The notes below the pieces were generated by a model. It was not told the DNA's origin, ran no database searches, and saw only the letters and a list, made by a program, of their open reading frames with translations. Below, piece by piece: positions 7,882 through 16,196 of a stretch of 40,565 nucleotides of DNA. The stretch covers positions 1-40,565 of the forward strand of contig JASMMK010000055.1 in NCBI GenBank assembly GCA_030748215.1, written 5' to 3'. Both the position numbers and the translations under genes were made by a program. The stretch is from Candidatus Scalindua sp. Lineage in GTDB: Bacteria; Planctomycetota; Brocadiia; Brocadiales; Scalinduaceae. How positions within the stretch are numbered: the first letter of the stretch is position 1; each line of letters begins with the position of its first letter.

Positions 7882-8217
7882 ATGAAAATGAAATTAAAAA
7901 TATGGATGGAGCAGGATGGTAGTGTCGCCTTCGCCGAAGGGAGAAGGATGCTGCTGGAAGCGGTTGACCGTTTAGGATCGCTAAACGCGGCGGCAAAGGA
8001 GCTGGGAATGTCATATAGAGCGGCATGGGGAAAGATAAAGGCGACAGAAGAGGCGTTAGGTCTGAAGCTGTTAGATGTTACTACCGGTGGAAAAGGCGGT
8101 GGTGGGGCGAAGTTGACCCATGAGGCAAGGGAGCTTGTTTCATCATATAGTAAATATGTAGAAAAAATGAGTTCAATAGCAGAAAAAGAGTTTAAACTTA
8201 TGTTCAAACAGAAATAG
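7882..8217 (+). CDS. modE: ModE-type molybdate-responsive regulator, DNA-binding domain only
   Basis: The start at 7882 follows from the promoter overlapping the upstream in-frame codons; an ATG at 7888 is an alternative. The 111-residue product is a winged-helix domain of the LysR/ModE type. It opens KIWMEQDGSVAFAEGRRMLLEAVDRLGSLNAAAKELGMSY, with a recognition helix in SYRAAWGKIKATEEALG, and then carries the glycine-rich wing GGKGGGGAKLTHEAREL that marks ModE N-terminal domains. Canonical ModE has two Mop domains after this (about 260 residues in all). Here the protein stops, and the two Mop domains are a separate gene 40 bases downstream. In the family it represses modABC and activates Mo-enzyme genes. 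Confidence 0.85.
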   Translation: MKMKLKIWMEQDGSVAFAEGRRMLLEAVDRLGSLNAAAKELGMSYRAAWGKIKATEEALGLKLLDVTTGGKGGGGAKLTHEARELVSSYSKYVEKMSSIAEKEFKLMFKQK

Positions 8218-8257
8218 GGTAGCTTGTCTTAATTTATTATTTACGGGATTATTATAA

Positions 8258-8665
8258 ATGGCCAGTAAGGTTTCCGGTACGATTACAAAGGTGATAAAAG
8301 GACATATTCACGCTAATGTTCAGATCTTGTGGAAGTCCATTCCGCTTAGCGTTGTTATTACAAAGGCGTCCTGTGAGGATATGCATCTTTCTGAAGGTGA
8401 CTCTATTACTGTCCTCATCAAGGGTACGGATGTTATGCTTGCGAAATCTTTCTCCGGTATGATCAGTGCAAGAAACAGGGTGAGTGGGAAAGTAAAACAG
8501 ATTATTGAGGGAGATGTTGTCTCCAAGGTGTTCGTGGAATCGCAGGATGAAATGTTGCATGCCGTTATCACCAATACCTCGCTGAAAGAGATGAATATTA
8601 GTGAGGGGAATGAAATCACTGCAATTGTAAAATCAACAGAGCTGATACTCTATAAAGAGACTTAA
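8258..8665 (+). CDS. Di-Mop (tandem TOBE) molybdate-binding protein
   Basis: The 135 residues are two Mop domains. The first (about 1-66) has SGTITKVIKGHIHANVQI...VVITKASCEDMHLSEGDSITVLIKGTDVMLAK. The second (about 67-135) has the full family signature ISARNRVSGKV...IIEGDVVSKV...AVITNTSLKEMNISEGNEITAIVKSTELIL. The first lacks the SARN start. Mop proteins assemble into oligomers that bind several molybdate ions between subunits and act as storage or as the sensor half of ModE. Lying between an HTH-only ModE and modA, it could supply molybdate sensing in trans or act as a molbindin-like buffer. The modA start codon follows within a few bases of its stop. Confidence 0.88.
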   Translation: MASKVSGTITKVIKGHIHANVQILWKSIPLSVVITKASCEDMHLSEGDSITVLIKGTDVMLAKSFSGMISARNRVSGKVKQIIEGDVVSKVFVESQDEMLHAVITNTSLKEMNISEGNEITAIVKSTELILYKET

Positions 8666-8668
8666 GTT

Positions 8669-9466
8669 ATGAAAAAAATTACGGGATACGGATTACTCGT
8701 TGTATTCATCTTGATATCTGGTTTTTCACTTCCTGTTCAGGCAAGTGACAATATTCTGATTGCTGTTGCATCGAATCTGAGATTTGCGATGCATGAGATC
8801 TGCCAGGATTTTCAGGAGGAGAACTACTCTATTCAGACAAAGGTGTCGTATGGTTCATCAGGCAACTTTTTTGCACAGATAAGTCAGGGGGCACCTTTTG
8901 ACATCTTCTTCTCTGCGGACGCAACATATCCGGAACTGCTTGAGAAGGAGGGCTTAACGGCAAAGGAGCCGCAAAGAGTCTATGCCGTGGGAAAGATCGT
9001 CCTCTGGTTTCCAATAGAGTCTGAAGTCGATTCTGATACAGGATTGCAAGCCGTTACGTCTCCTGCCGTAAAGAAACTGGCTATTGCAAATCCACGACAT
9101 GCACCATATGGCCGTGCCGCAGAGGAGTCGCTCCGCTATTATGGTCTGTGGGAGAAGGTAGAGGAGAAATTGATATATGGTGAAAATGTATCTCAGACTG
9201 CGCAATTCGTGCATACGGGAGCTGCTGACGCAGGAATTGTTGCTCTATCTCTGGCGATCTCACCAAAGATGTTAGATGAGGGAAGGTACTGGGTAATCCC
9301 GGATGAATCACATGGTGATATTGAACAGATTTATGTAGTTTTAAAAAGAGGAGAAGGGAAAAAGAGTATCAGGAAATTTCTGGATTTTATCCACGGAGAA
9401 AAGGGGGGTGAAATACTTTCCAGATACGGTTTTGTAATTCCAGGTAACGGAGAGAATAGATCATGA
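8669..9466 (+). CDS. modA: Molybdate ABC transporter, periplasmic binding protein
   Basis: This 265-residue protein has a signal peptide (MKKITGYGLLVVFIL...PVQAS, cleaved near residue 26). The mature ModA pattern follows: IAVASNLRFAMHEICQDF, VSYGSSGNFFAQISQGAPFDIFFSADATYPELL, and a later IANPRHAPYGRAAEESLRYYG. The Ser residues in ASN and GSSG are the usual oxyanion ligands. GAADAGIVALSLA near the C-terminus is also typical. It captures molybdate or tungstate in the periplasm for ModBC. The stop overlaps the modB start by four bases (ATGA), so the two are translationally coupled. Confidence 0.95.
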   Translation: MKKITGYGLLVVFILISGFSLPVQASDNILIAVASNLRFAMHEICQDFQEENYSIQTKVSYGSSGNFFAQISQGAPFDIFFSADATYPELLEKEGLTAKEPQRVYAVGKIVLWFPIESEVDSDTGLQAVTSPAVKKLAIANPRHAPYGRAAEESLRYYGLWEKVEEKLIYGENVSQTAQFVHTGAADAGIVALSLAISPKMLDEGRYWVIPDESHGDIEQIYVVLKRGEGKKSIRKFLDFIHGEKGGEILSRYGFVIPGNGENRS

Positions 9467-10131
9467 ATTTTGCGGCACCACTTCTTTTAAGCCTGAAGCT
9501 TTCGAGTGTAACCACTCTGTTACTAATTGTTCTTGGTGTTCCTTTTGCTTACTGGCTTGTTTTTACCAGGTTTCGATGGAAGTTTTTAGTGGAATCAGTG
9601 GTCGCGCTTCCACTTGTTCTTCCACCCACCGTACTGGGGTTTTACCTTCTCATGGTCATTGGGGCAAATAGTTTTGTTGGACAGTGGTATGAGGCTATTT
9701 TCAACAAACCACTTGCATTCTCTTTTCAAGGATTGGTTTTAGGGTCATTTCTTTATAGTCTGCCATTTGCTGTGCAGCCCATTCAAACCGCTTTCTCTTC
9801 CGTTGATAAAAAACTTCTGGAGGCGTCGTGGTCACTGGGAAGATCAAATGTGTATACATTTTTCAGAGTTATCCTGCCTTTATCACGCCACGGTATTATT
9901 ACAGGTTGTGTGCTCTCGTTTGCACATACACTTGGAGAATTTGGAGTGATACTTATGATTGGAGGAAACGTCCCCGGCATTACCAGGGTTGCTTCTGTGG
10001 CTATCTATGATGAGGTTCAGGCACTGAACTACGGTAGTGCAAATATGTATGCGGCCATTTTGCTATCATTTTCATTTATCATCTTGGCAGCAGTCTATTT
10101 TATTAATAGAAGATTTGTACGTACTTTGTAA
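9463..10131 (+). CDS. modB: Molybdate ABC transporter, permease subunit
   Basis: This 222-residue inner-membrane protein has about five hydrophobic helices, the family norm. The start LLLSLKLSSVTTLLLIVLGVPFAYWL and LPLVLPPTVLGFYLL are strongly ModB-like. The cytoplasmic EAA loop that contacts the ATPase is EASWSLGRSNVYTFFRVILPLSRHGIITG, followed by HTLGEFGVILMIGGNVPG. It forms the channel with itself as a homodimer. Translation begins inside the modA stop. A 77-base gap separates it from modC. Confidence 0.95.
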   Translation: MNFAAPLLLSLKLSSVTTLLLIVLGVPFAYWLVFTRFRWKFLVESVVALPLVLPPTVLGFYLLMVIGANSFVGQWYEAIFNKPLAFSFQGLVLGSFLYSLPFAVQPIQTAFSSVDKKLLEASWSLGRSNVYTFFRVILPLSRHGIITGCVLSFAHTLGEFGVILMIGGNVPGITRVASVAIYDEVQALNYGSANMYAAILLSFSFIILAAVYFINRRFVRTL

Positions 10132-10208
10132 TTAAAAAAAGTTTAAAGTACCTAAAGTTTGAAGTGAGCTAAAGTTGTGGAGACTAATTTTTATGATAGG
10201 GATTAATT

Positions 10209-11075
10209 TTGTTAAGCATTAACCTGAATAAAATCTGGAATGACTTTGAGTTAGACGTGGCGTTTGACATTCCTCGTGGTAGGATAACCGCATTGTTTGG
10301 ACCATCCGGTGCGGGAAAATCGAGCATATTGCGCCTGATCTCCGGGCTTGAAATGGCTGAAGATGGTTTTATCTCCAATGGAAATGAGACATGGTTTGAT
10401 AAAGCAAAAGGGATTAACCTTCACCCTCAACAACGCTCTGTTGGATTTGTTTTTCAGGACTACGCCCTGTTTCCTCACATGACGGTTGAAAAAAATGTGG
10501 CGTATGGAATCAGAGAAAAGTGGAGAATGAAGGAGATAATAGATCTCATTGAAATTGCAGGCCTCACAGGCTATGAGCGACATTATCCAGCACAACTGTC
10601 AGGCGGGCAGAAGCAGAGAGTCTCCCTGATCAGGGCTATAGCCAGAAAACCTGATATCCTGCTCCTTGATGAACCCTTTTCCGCACTGGATTGGCAGACA
10701 CGTATCCAACTGCAGGAGGATGTTAAAAGCATTATTAAACAGTTCAATGTAACGACTATGTACGTTACTCACGATGTAACAGAAGTGTATAAACTGGCAA
10801 ATAATGTAATTGTAATGGAATCAGGTAAAGAAGTTAAGCGAGGAACTCCGGAAGAGGTTTTTTTAGGAAAAAGATTGAGTACGCGAGTCCAGGTGACAGG
10901 CAAGGTGGTGGGCATAGAACACGACTCTATCATGGCATCCGTTACCATTCTGCATGCAGACCAGTTCTTCAAGACACTAATTGACACGGAAGAGTTGAAA
11001 TCCTTAAAGCTGCGGGTTGGAGACGATGTCATTGTCGGTGTGAAATCTTCTGATGTAATCCTGTTTAAGATATGA
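10209..11075 (+). CDS. modC: Molybdate ABC transporter, ATP-binding subunit
   Basis: This 288-residue ATPase starts at a TTG with AGGGA about eight bases upstream. It has Walker A GPSGAGKSS (near residues 31-39), a Q-loop in VGFVFQDYALFPHMTV, the ABC signature LSGGQKQR, Walker B ILLLDEPFSALD and the switch His in YVTHDVTEV. The last 70 residues contain one Mop/TOBE-like domain (VQVTGKVVGIEHD...LRVGDDVIVGVKSSDVILF). It is shorter than the roughly 350-residue enterobacterial ModC. It powers molybdate import with ModB. No terminator is evident downstream. Confidence 0.94.
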   Translation: MLSINLNKIWNDFELDVAFDIPRGRITALFGPSGAGKSSILRLISGLEMAEDGFISNGNETWFDKAKGINLHPQQRSVGFVFQDYALFPHMTVEKNVAYGIREKWRMKEIIDLIEIAGLTGYERHYPAQLSGGQKQRVSLIRAIARKPDILLLDEPFSALDWQTRIQLQEDVKSIIKQFNVTTMYVTHDVTEVYKLANNVIVMESGKEVKRGTPEEVFLGKRLSTRVQVTGKVVGIEHDSIMASVTILHADQFFKTLIDTEELKSLKLRVGDDVIVGVKSSDVILFKI

Positions 11076-11136
11076 GGTGAATTATAGCAATCTTATGATT
11101 ATATGAATAGAACGACCAAGCTCACCTACCGCTTTA

Positions 11137-11595
11137 TTATGTATTATTTAATTTCTTGTTTCTAATATTAATATCATGATTATTCATATAAGTGCAAATT
11201 CTATTAGCATGATCTTTGTCATCTCCATTTAGCTTTTCGAAAACTCTAGAAATTGTTTCAGCTTTCCCCTTCTCCATAAATGTCTGATAATGAATCTCAC
11301 CACCAGATTGCTCAAGTTCAAGAGCTATATTGAAAGCCTCCTCTTCTGATGGAGTATTAGAAGCGTATTCTTTGATAAGTAAAATTATTTTAGCATTCGT
11401 GTCTTCAAGCACGCTTAGTTTGGATGAAATCAGATCAGTAGGGAATTTATTTACTGGCTCATAATGATCTTTTCCACTCCTTATTAAGGCTGCGTGGTTT
11501 TTTTCCTCCAAAACTAGTTTCCACCAAAAGCCGGCATGCTCTGAAAATGCTTCGCTGAATATTTTATATAACTCAGAAACATTCAACTCTAGCAT
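11137..11595 (-). CDS. Small ferritin-like (rubrerythrin-type) protein
   Basis: This 152-residue, all-helical protein reads as a four-helix bundle with possible di-iron ligands. Helix 1 holds Glu15; helix 2 has Glu30-Glu31-x2-His34 in the run WWKLVLEEKNHAALI; helix 3 has Glu93/Glu95; helix 4 has Asp126-x2-His129. The ExxH pattern is that of the ferritin/rubrerythrin superfamily, though the last pair uses Asp in place of Glu. It lacks the C-terminal rubredoxin domain of true rubrerythrins and has a single Cys. Roles in the superfamily are peroxide reduction, iron storage or protein scaffolding. It is convergent with modC and not obviously part of any operon. The family call is by pattern only. 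Confidence 0.55.
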   Translation of the reverse strand: MLELNVSELYKIFSEAFSEHAGFWWKLVLEEKNHAALIRSGKDHYEPVNKFPTDLISSKLSVLEDTNAKIILLIKEYASNTPSEEEAFNIALELEQSGGEIHYQTFMEKGKAETISRVFEKLNGDDKDHANRICTYMNNHDINIRNKKLNNT

Positions 11596-11644
11596 AATGG
11601 ATTCATCGATGATTTTTTATCCACTTTTTTTCCTTATAATAATT

Positions 11645-11667
11645 AAATATACGGCTGCCGTATATTT
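11645..11667. promoter_or_regulatory. 23-bp palindrome upstream of the ferritin-like gene, possible operator
   Basis: AAATATACGGC (11645-11655), a central T, and GCCGTATATTT (11657-11667) are exact complements. The centre is 61 bases upstream of the ATG at 11595, the usual place for a promoter or operator. No T-run follows, so it is not a terminator. The regulator is unknown. Confidence 0.5.
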
Positions 11668-11877
11668 CCAATATTCTGACATATTCTTGTAAATCAAAAA
11701 GATAAGACACAACCCGTCCTTATCGAGCGGTAGCAGCTTATTATTTACATGCTCACAATGGGCGTTACAGCTTACTCATACTTTATAATTCAAGTAAATT
11801 TCCTTAGTGTTATTGCTTGCTGTTCTTTGGCTATGTGTTTTAATATCGATTCCTAAACTATCTTATCAGGCAATTAA

Positions 11878-11921
11878 AAAACCCATCGTTCTCTCTTTTT
11901 ACAGACAAAACGATGGGTTTT
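11878..11921 (-). terminator. Rho-independent terminator of fdhA
   Basis: AAAACCCATCGTT (11878-11890) pairs perfectly with AACGATGGGTTTT (11909-11921) around an 18-base loop. On the minus strand the stem is followed by a T-rich tract. It lies about 24 bases past the fdhA stop and may work in both directions. Confidence 0.85.
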
Positions 11922-11944
11922 ATTTTAATCAAAAAAGGTTACTC

Positions 11945-14653
11945 TTATTTTCTACCGTTACCATTCAACTTTTCAATCTTAATCGCGCACGACTTATACT
12001 CAGGAATCTTGCATACCGGATCGAGTTTGTCGTTGGTCAGGAGATTTGTCAGGGCATCTCTATTATGGAACGCAAGGAAGGTAAATCCTGGCTGCACTCT
12101 GTCTGTTAGAATTACTTTTACCTCCATCTCGCCTCTCCTTGAACTGGCAAGTACCTTTTCGCGGTCCTGTATGTTAAGCACTCTGGCATCAAACGGATTC
12201 AGCTCCAGTGACTCTTCCGGCCATTGCTCCATTATCTTGGTTGACCTTGTTGTCATCGACCCGTTATTGTAATGCTGTCTTCGTCGACCGGTTGAAAGGA
12301 GCAGTGGGAACTTGTCATCCGGTAGTTCAGCCGAAGGAATATGGTCCTTGAAATTAAACTTGGCTTTTCCATTAGGCCTGATGAACTTCTCTTCGTACAT
12401 GATTTTAGTACCAGGATGATCTTTGCTTGGACATGGCCACTGGATTCCGTCAGGATTACATCTTTCATGGGAAACGCCAGCAAACATAGGAGCTACACTG
12501 GCTAGCTCGTCCCATATTTCCGATGGTGATTCGTATTCCATGTTGGTAAAACCAAGTGCCTTTGCTACCATGCATATGGTTTCCCAATCTGCCTTGCCAC
12601 ACAATGGATCTATCGCCTTTCGAATCAGCTGAATTCTTCTCTCTCCATTGGTGAATGTTCCGTCCTTCTCTGCGTGACTTGAACCCGGAAGGACTACGTG
12701 AGCAAACTCAGTAGTTTCGGTTGGTAAAATATCCTGTACTACAAGGAAGTCTAATTTTTTCAGTCCGCTTTTTACGTAATTTACATTAGCATTTGTATGG
12801 GCTGGATCTTCACCGAAGATATAGTAGCCTTTCAGTTTGCCTTTATTAGCCGCAACATCCATCTCTGTACAAGTCAATCCAAGCTTACCGTCCAGTTTGG
12901 TTTTCCAGGCCTTTTCAAATTTCTTCTGTACTTTTTCATCATCAACGTTCTGGTATCCAACATGCTTGTTAGGAAGTGCTCCCATGTCACATGCACCCTG
13001 TACATTGTTTTGTCCTCGGGTTGGATTTATTCCAACACTTGATCTTCCAAGGTGACCTGTAACAGTTGCAAGGTTTCCAAGTGACATGACGTTGTATGTT
13101 CCTGTTGAGTGTTCTGTCATTCCAAGGCTGTAAACAATCATTGCCTTGTCAGTCGTAGCGTACATTCTGGCCGCTTCGATTATTCTGTCCTTGGCTACTC
13201 CCGTTATACCGGAAACGTATTCAGGTGTGTATTTTTTTACTCCTTTTTTGAGTTCTTCGAACCCTTCTGTACGTTTCTTTATGAACTGCTTGTCCTCAAG
13301 TCCCTCTTTCAGGATTACGTGTATGATTCCATTTAAAAGTGCTATGTTTGTACCCGGTTGCAGATTCAGCCACACGTCAGCTCTTTCCGCAAGTTGTGTC
13401 TTTCTCGGGTCACCGACAATCAGTTTTGTTCCATTATTTATGGCGTCCTTTATCTTAAGACCAAGAATCGGGTGTGCCTCATATGGATTAGCACCTATTA
13501 CGAATAGTAATTCAGTGTCACGAATCTGATCAAATGAATTTGTTGCGGCACCACCTCCAAAGCATGCAGCCAATCCTGATACGCTTGCACTGTGGCATAC
13601 CCTCGCGCAGTTATCAACATTGTTTGTGCCCATCATTCGGCCAAGCTTCTGGAATATATAGTTCTCTTCATTTGTGCATCTTGATGAAGAGAGGAATCCG
13701 AGAGCGTCCGGGCCGTGTTTCTTTTTGATCTCTGTGAACTTTTTAGCTATAAGGGTAATTGCTTCATCCCAACTGGCTTCTTCAAGTTTGCCATTTTTCC
13801 TTATAAGCGGTGTGGTTATTCTGTCTTTGTGGTGTATGTGCTCGTAACCAAATCTACCTTTTACACAGAGACTTCCTTTGTCATTAACCGGAGCCTCATA
13901 GCATGGCGAAATAGATACAACCTTCTTGTCTTTCACATTCAAGAAGTAGTTACAGCCAGTTCCGCAGTATGTACAGGTAGTTCTGGTCTTTTCAAATTGC
14001 CATGGACGTCCCTTGCCTTTCGCGGATAACTCCTGTAGTGCTCCAACCGGACATGAGTCTATACATTGTCCGCAAAGTTCACAATCACCTTCTTTGGAGA
14101 TATTTGTGCTGCTCGGGGTGCCAACTGCCGTAAACCCGTGAGCCTTAAACCCGATCGCATATGATCCCTGGAGTTCGCCACAGGTACGTGCACACCTGGT
14201 ACACATAATACATTTGTCTTTATCCCACTCTATAACTCCGTTGTTTGGAAGTTCGGGGAATTTTCTAATAGTCTGCTGGCTCCACTCTGCATGTACGTCA
14301 AACTGGTAAGCGTAGTTCTGGAGTTTGCATCTACCTGTTCTTTCACAGGTCATGCAGTCGTTAGGGTGGTTACCAAGTATAAGCTTAAGGTTATTTCTTC
14401 TGAGTTCAGCAATGTTGTCGCTTTCTGTTACAACGTTCATTCCGTCCCAGACAGGAGCGTTACAGGCTGTCACCGGACCCAGGTTTCCGTCTACTTCAAC
14501 AACACACATTCTGCATTGCCCAAATGGCGACAGCTGTCCCCAATGGCATAATGTTGGAACGTGGATATTGTTTTTCTTGGTAACATCAAGGATGGTTTCT
14601 CCATCACTTGCTTCATACTCTTTCTGGTTAATCTGTAATGTAATCTTTTTCAT
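11945..14653 (-). CDS. fdhA: Molybdenum (or tungsten) formate dehydrogenase, catalytic alpha subunit
   Basis: This 902-residue iron-sulfur enzyme oxidises formate to CO2 or, in the acetyl-CoA pathway, reduces CO2. All cluster sites are visible. A [2Fe-2S] domain has Cys36/47/50/64. A His96-Cys100-Cys103-Cys109 [4Fe-4S] site and two ferredoxin-type clusters (Cys148/151/154/158 and Cys191/194/197/201) follow. The catalytic-domain cluster is Cys227/230/234/263. Cys353 in ARVCHSASVSG sits where many homologues have selenocysteine, so this is the Cys form, and no UGA readthrough is needed. The last 120 residues form the molybdopterin-binding C-domain. The N-terminal layout is that of NAD- or ferredoxin-linked FdhA. 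Ribosome-binding site TAGGAGAAGGA precedes the ATG. The ferredoxin gene upstream and modABC nearby fit its electron and Mo needs. Confidence 0.93.
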   Translation of the reverse strand: MKKITLQINQKEYEASDGETILDVTKKNNIHVPTLCHWGQLSPFGQCRMCVVEVDGNLGPVTACNAPVWDGMNVVTESDNIAELRRNNLKLILGNHPNDCMTCERTGRCKLQNYAYQFDVHAEWSQQTIRKFPELPNNGVIEWDKDKCIMCTRCARTCGELQGSYAIGFKAHGFTAVGTPSSTNISKEGDCELCGQCIDSCPVGALQELSAKGKGRPWQFEKTRTTCTYCGTGCNYFLNVKDKKVVSISPCYEAPVNDKGSLCVKGRFGYEHIHHKDRITTPLIRKNGKLEEASWDEAITLIAKKFTEIKKKHGPDALGFLSSSRCTNEENYIFQKLGRMMGTNNVDNCARVCHSASVSGLAACFGGGAATNSFDQIRDTELLFVIGANPYEAHPILGLKIKDAINNGTKLIVGDPRKTQLAERADVWLNLQPGTNIALLNGIIHVILKEGLEDKQFIKKRTEGFEELKKGVKKYTPEYVSGITGVAKDRIIEAARMYATTDKAMIVYSLGMTEHSTGTYNVMSLGNLATVTGHLGRSSVGINPTRGQNNVQGACDMGALPNKHVGYQNVDDEKVQKKFEKAWKTKLDGKLGLTCTEMDVAANKGKLKGYYIFGEDPAHTNANVNYVKSGLKKLDFLVVQDILPTETTEFAHVVLPGSSHAEKDGTFTNGERRIQLIRKAIDPLCGKADWETICMVAKALGFTNMEYESPSEIWDELASVAPMFAGVSHERCNPDGIQWPCPSKDHPGTKIMYEEKFIRPNGKAKFNFKDHIPSAELPDDKFPLLLSTGRRRQHYNNGSMTTRSTKIMEQWPEESLELNPFDARVLNIQDREKVLASSRRGEMEVKVILTDRVQPGFTFLAFHNRDALTNLLTNDKLDPVCKIPEYKSCAIKIEKLNGNGRK

Positions 14654-15003
14654 GTCTTCCTTCTCCTAATCACCGTACTAATAAACTTTAGTAAAACAAA
14701 CCGGTATATAACTAAAGTATGTTACTTGTGCTTATGCACAACTCCTTCTTTTCTGTGTATGTACTATTAAAAAATAGACGTCAAAAAATATTTCTTTTGT
14801 AGATTCTACAAAATGACAGCATGTAATCAATAATAATAAATAAAAATAGCCATGAGTATAAAGCCAGGCAATTATTATTGACATGCATAACACCAATTGA
14901 TATATGGCGTTATAACAATGTTTGTTTGTTTATAATTATTATCTATTGATTTGGTTTAATATAAACCCTTTTGGTAGTTATGTAAGCTGGTGTTATCAGT
15001 TGC
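14654..15003. promoter_or_regulatory. Intergenic region upstream of fdhA with two dyads
   Basis: These 350 bases separate the ferredoxin gene from fdhA on the minus strand, enough for an independent fdhA promoter. They contain the odd-centred palindrome TTTTGTAGA-T-TCTACAAAA at 14795-14813, about 150 bases before the ATG. A looser inverted repeat pairs ATAACACCA (14887-14895) with TGGCGTTAT (14905-14913), one mismatch. Either could bind a regulator. I looked for a ModE box with 8-8-8 spacing here and did not find a convincing one. Confidence 0.5.
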
Positions 15004-15462
15004 TCAACCGGCAGCAACTGCACTCTTCTTCTCGACGTAGTGTAATGAAGAAGTCTTACACGCCTCTACACAAGCCATATCATCATACCCTTTGCAATCA
15101 TCACAGTTAAAAGCGACAGCCATCTCTGCCTCTTTGGTGATAGCACCGAAAGGACAGGCGTCAAGGCATGCCCAACAGCCTGTACACTTTTCCTGGTCAA
15201 TGATGACGTTACCATCCTCAAACTTGGTAATCGCACCATATTCACATGATTCCCTGCATTTAGGGTTTTTGCAATTCTGGCAATAGGTTGCATGCGGCTT
15301 ATCTTTTTTGAAATTTATGTAAATTCGTGGAACCGGAGCGGGGTCTTCAAAGGATGATAAAACCATATCTTGTGACTGTGAATGTCTCACGGCACACTCA
15401 ATCATGCATCTTTTACAGGTTACGCAAAGTTTGCTTGTAAATCTCTTTTTTGGCTTTGACAT
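15004..15462 (-). CDS. Four-cluster ferredoxin (HycB/CooF-like electron-transfer protein)
   Basis: These 152 residues have sixteen cysteines in exactly four [4Fe-4S] sets: Cys13/16/19/23, Cys61/64/69/73, Cys93/96/99/103 and Cys120/123/131/135. This arrangement is that of the HycB/CooF/HydN family, which carries electrons between formate dehydrogenase or CO dehydrogenase and hydrogenases, NAD reductases or membrane partners. There is no signal peptide, so it is cytoplasmic. Its place directly upstream of fdhA makes it the likely electron partner of formate dehydrogenase, perhaps as its beta subunit. A CO-dehydrogenase partner elsewhere in the genome cannot be excluded. Confidence 0.88.
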   Translation of the reverse strand: MSKPKKRFTSKLCVTCKRCMIECAVRHSQSQDMVLSSFEDPAPVPRIYINFKKDKPHATYCQNCKNPKCRESCEYGAITKFEDGNVIIDQEKCTGCWACLDACPFGAITKEAEMAVAFNCDDCKGYDDMACVEACKTSSLHYVEKKSAVAAG

Positions 15463-15587
15463 AATGTATTAACGATTCTACACGTTTTAAAAAAACAGAA
15501 TATTAAAATAGCGAATCCCCAATTTATCAAAACAACGGTAAATGTGCAATAATATTTTCTCAGATGAGCGCATACTTGGCAGGGGTC

Positions 15588-16196
15588 CTACCCTATTACG
15601 GCATCAATAAACTTCTTGATCAGCCTTTTATCTTTTACTCCACGTTCACGTTCAACACCGGAGGAAACATCTACTCCGTAAGGGTTTACGATTTTTATAG
15701 CCTGTGACACATTTAAATGTGTGAGCCCTCCTGCTACTATTATGGGTATGGATGTTTTCAGTTTTTTTACAATTTTCCAGTCAAAAGAGGTGCCTGTGCC
15801 TCCCATTTGATTTTCTGAATATCCGTCGAGCAGGATTGCATTGGGTTTATACTTCTTTATTGAGGTGATATCTTTCTCGTTTTGAATTCGAAATGCCTTA
15901 ATGGTTTTAATATCTTTCAGTTTGTTGATAATGTTCGGTTGTTCATCTCCGTGAAGTTGTATCGCATCCAGGCCGCAGAACCTGCAGGCTGCTTCGATGT
16001 TTTCTGCAGTTTCATTGACAAAGAGTCCAACAGTTGTTACGAATGGGGGTAATTTTCGTACAATAGCCCGGGCTTTTTCTTTACTTACCTTTCGTACGCT
16101 TTTGGCAAATACAAAACCGATAGCATCCGCACCGTAATCGACAGCAAAAATTGCATCTTGTAAATTCTTAATTCCACAGATTTTTACCTTAGTCAT
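15588..16196 (-). CDS. trpF: Phosphoribosylanthranilate isomerase
   Basis: This 202-residue TIM barrel catalyses the third step of tryptophan synthesis from chorismate. Family motifs are KICGIKNLQDA at the N-terminus (Cys7 is the general base), a VFAKSVRKVS loop, LDAIQLHGDE, ILLDGYSENQMGGTGTSFDW (Asp as general acid and the Gly-rich phosphate loop), IIVAGGLTHLNVSQAI and VDVSSGVERERGVKD. The length is normal. No other trp gene is adjacent, so the pathway is scattered here. The start ATG at 16196 faces a divergent cytochrome gene 160 bases away. Confidence 0.95.
   Translation of the reverse strand: MTKVKICGIKNLQDAIFAVDYGADAIGFVFAKSVRKVSKEKARAIVRKLPPFVTTVGLFVNETAENIEAACRFCGLDAIQLHGDEQPNIINKLKDIKTIKAFRIQNEKDITSIKKYKPNAILLDGYSENQMGGTGTSFDWKIVKKLKTSIPIIVAGGLTHLNVSQAIKIVNPYGVDVSSGVERERGVKDKRLIKKFIDAVIG

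Larger units (their letters stand above)
11596..11944. other. Intergenic region with a dyad and the fdhA terminator
   Basis: These 349 bases lie upstream of the ferritin-like gene and downstream of fdhA. They hold the 23-bp odd-centred palindrome at 11645-11667 and the terminator at 11878-11921. A small open frame in the plus direction (11807 onwards) runs through the terminator and into fdhA antisense, and I do not believe it. Nothing else is evident. Confidence 0.6.

Noticed and set aside
13146-13529. 127-codon plus-strand frame inside fdhA
   Set aside because: Shadow of fdhA on the other strand.
14654-15003. ModE box upstream of fdhA
   Set aside because: CGTTAT occurs, but no second arm at the 8-8-8 spacing.
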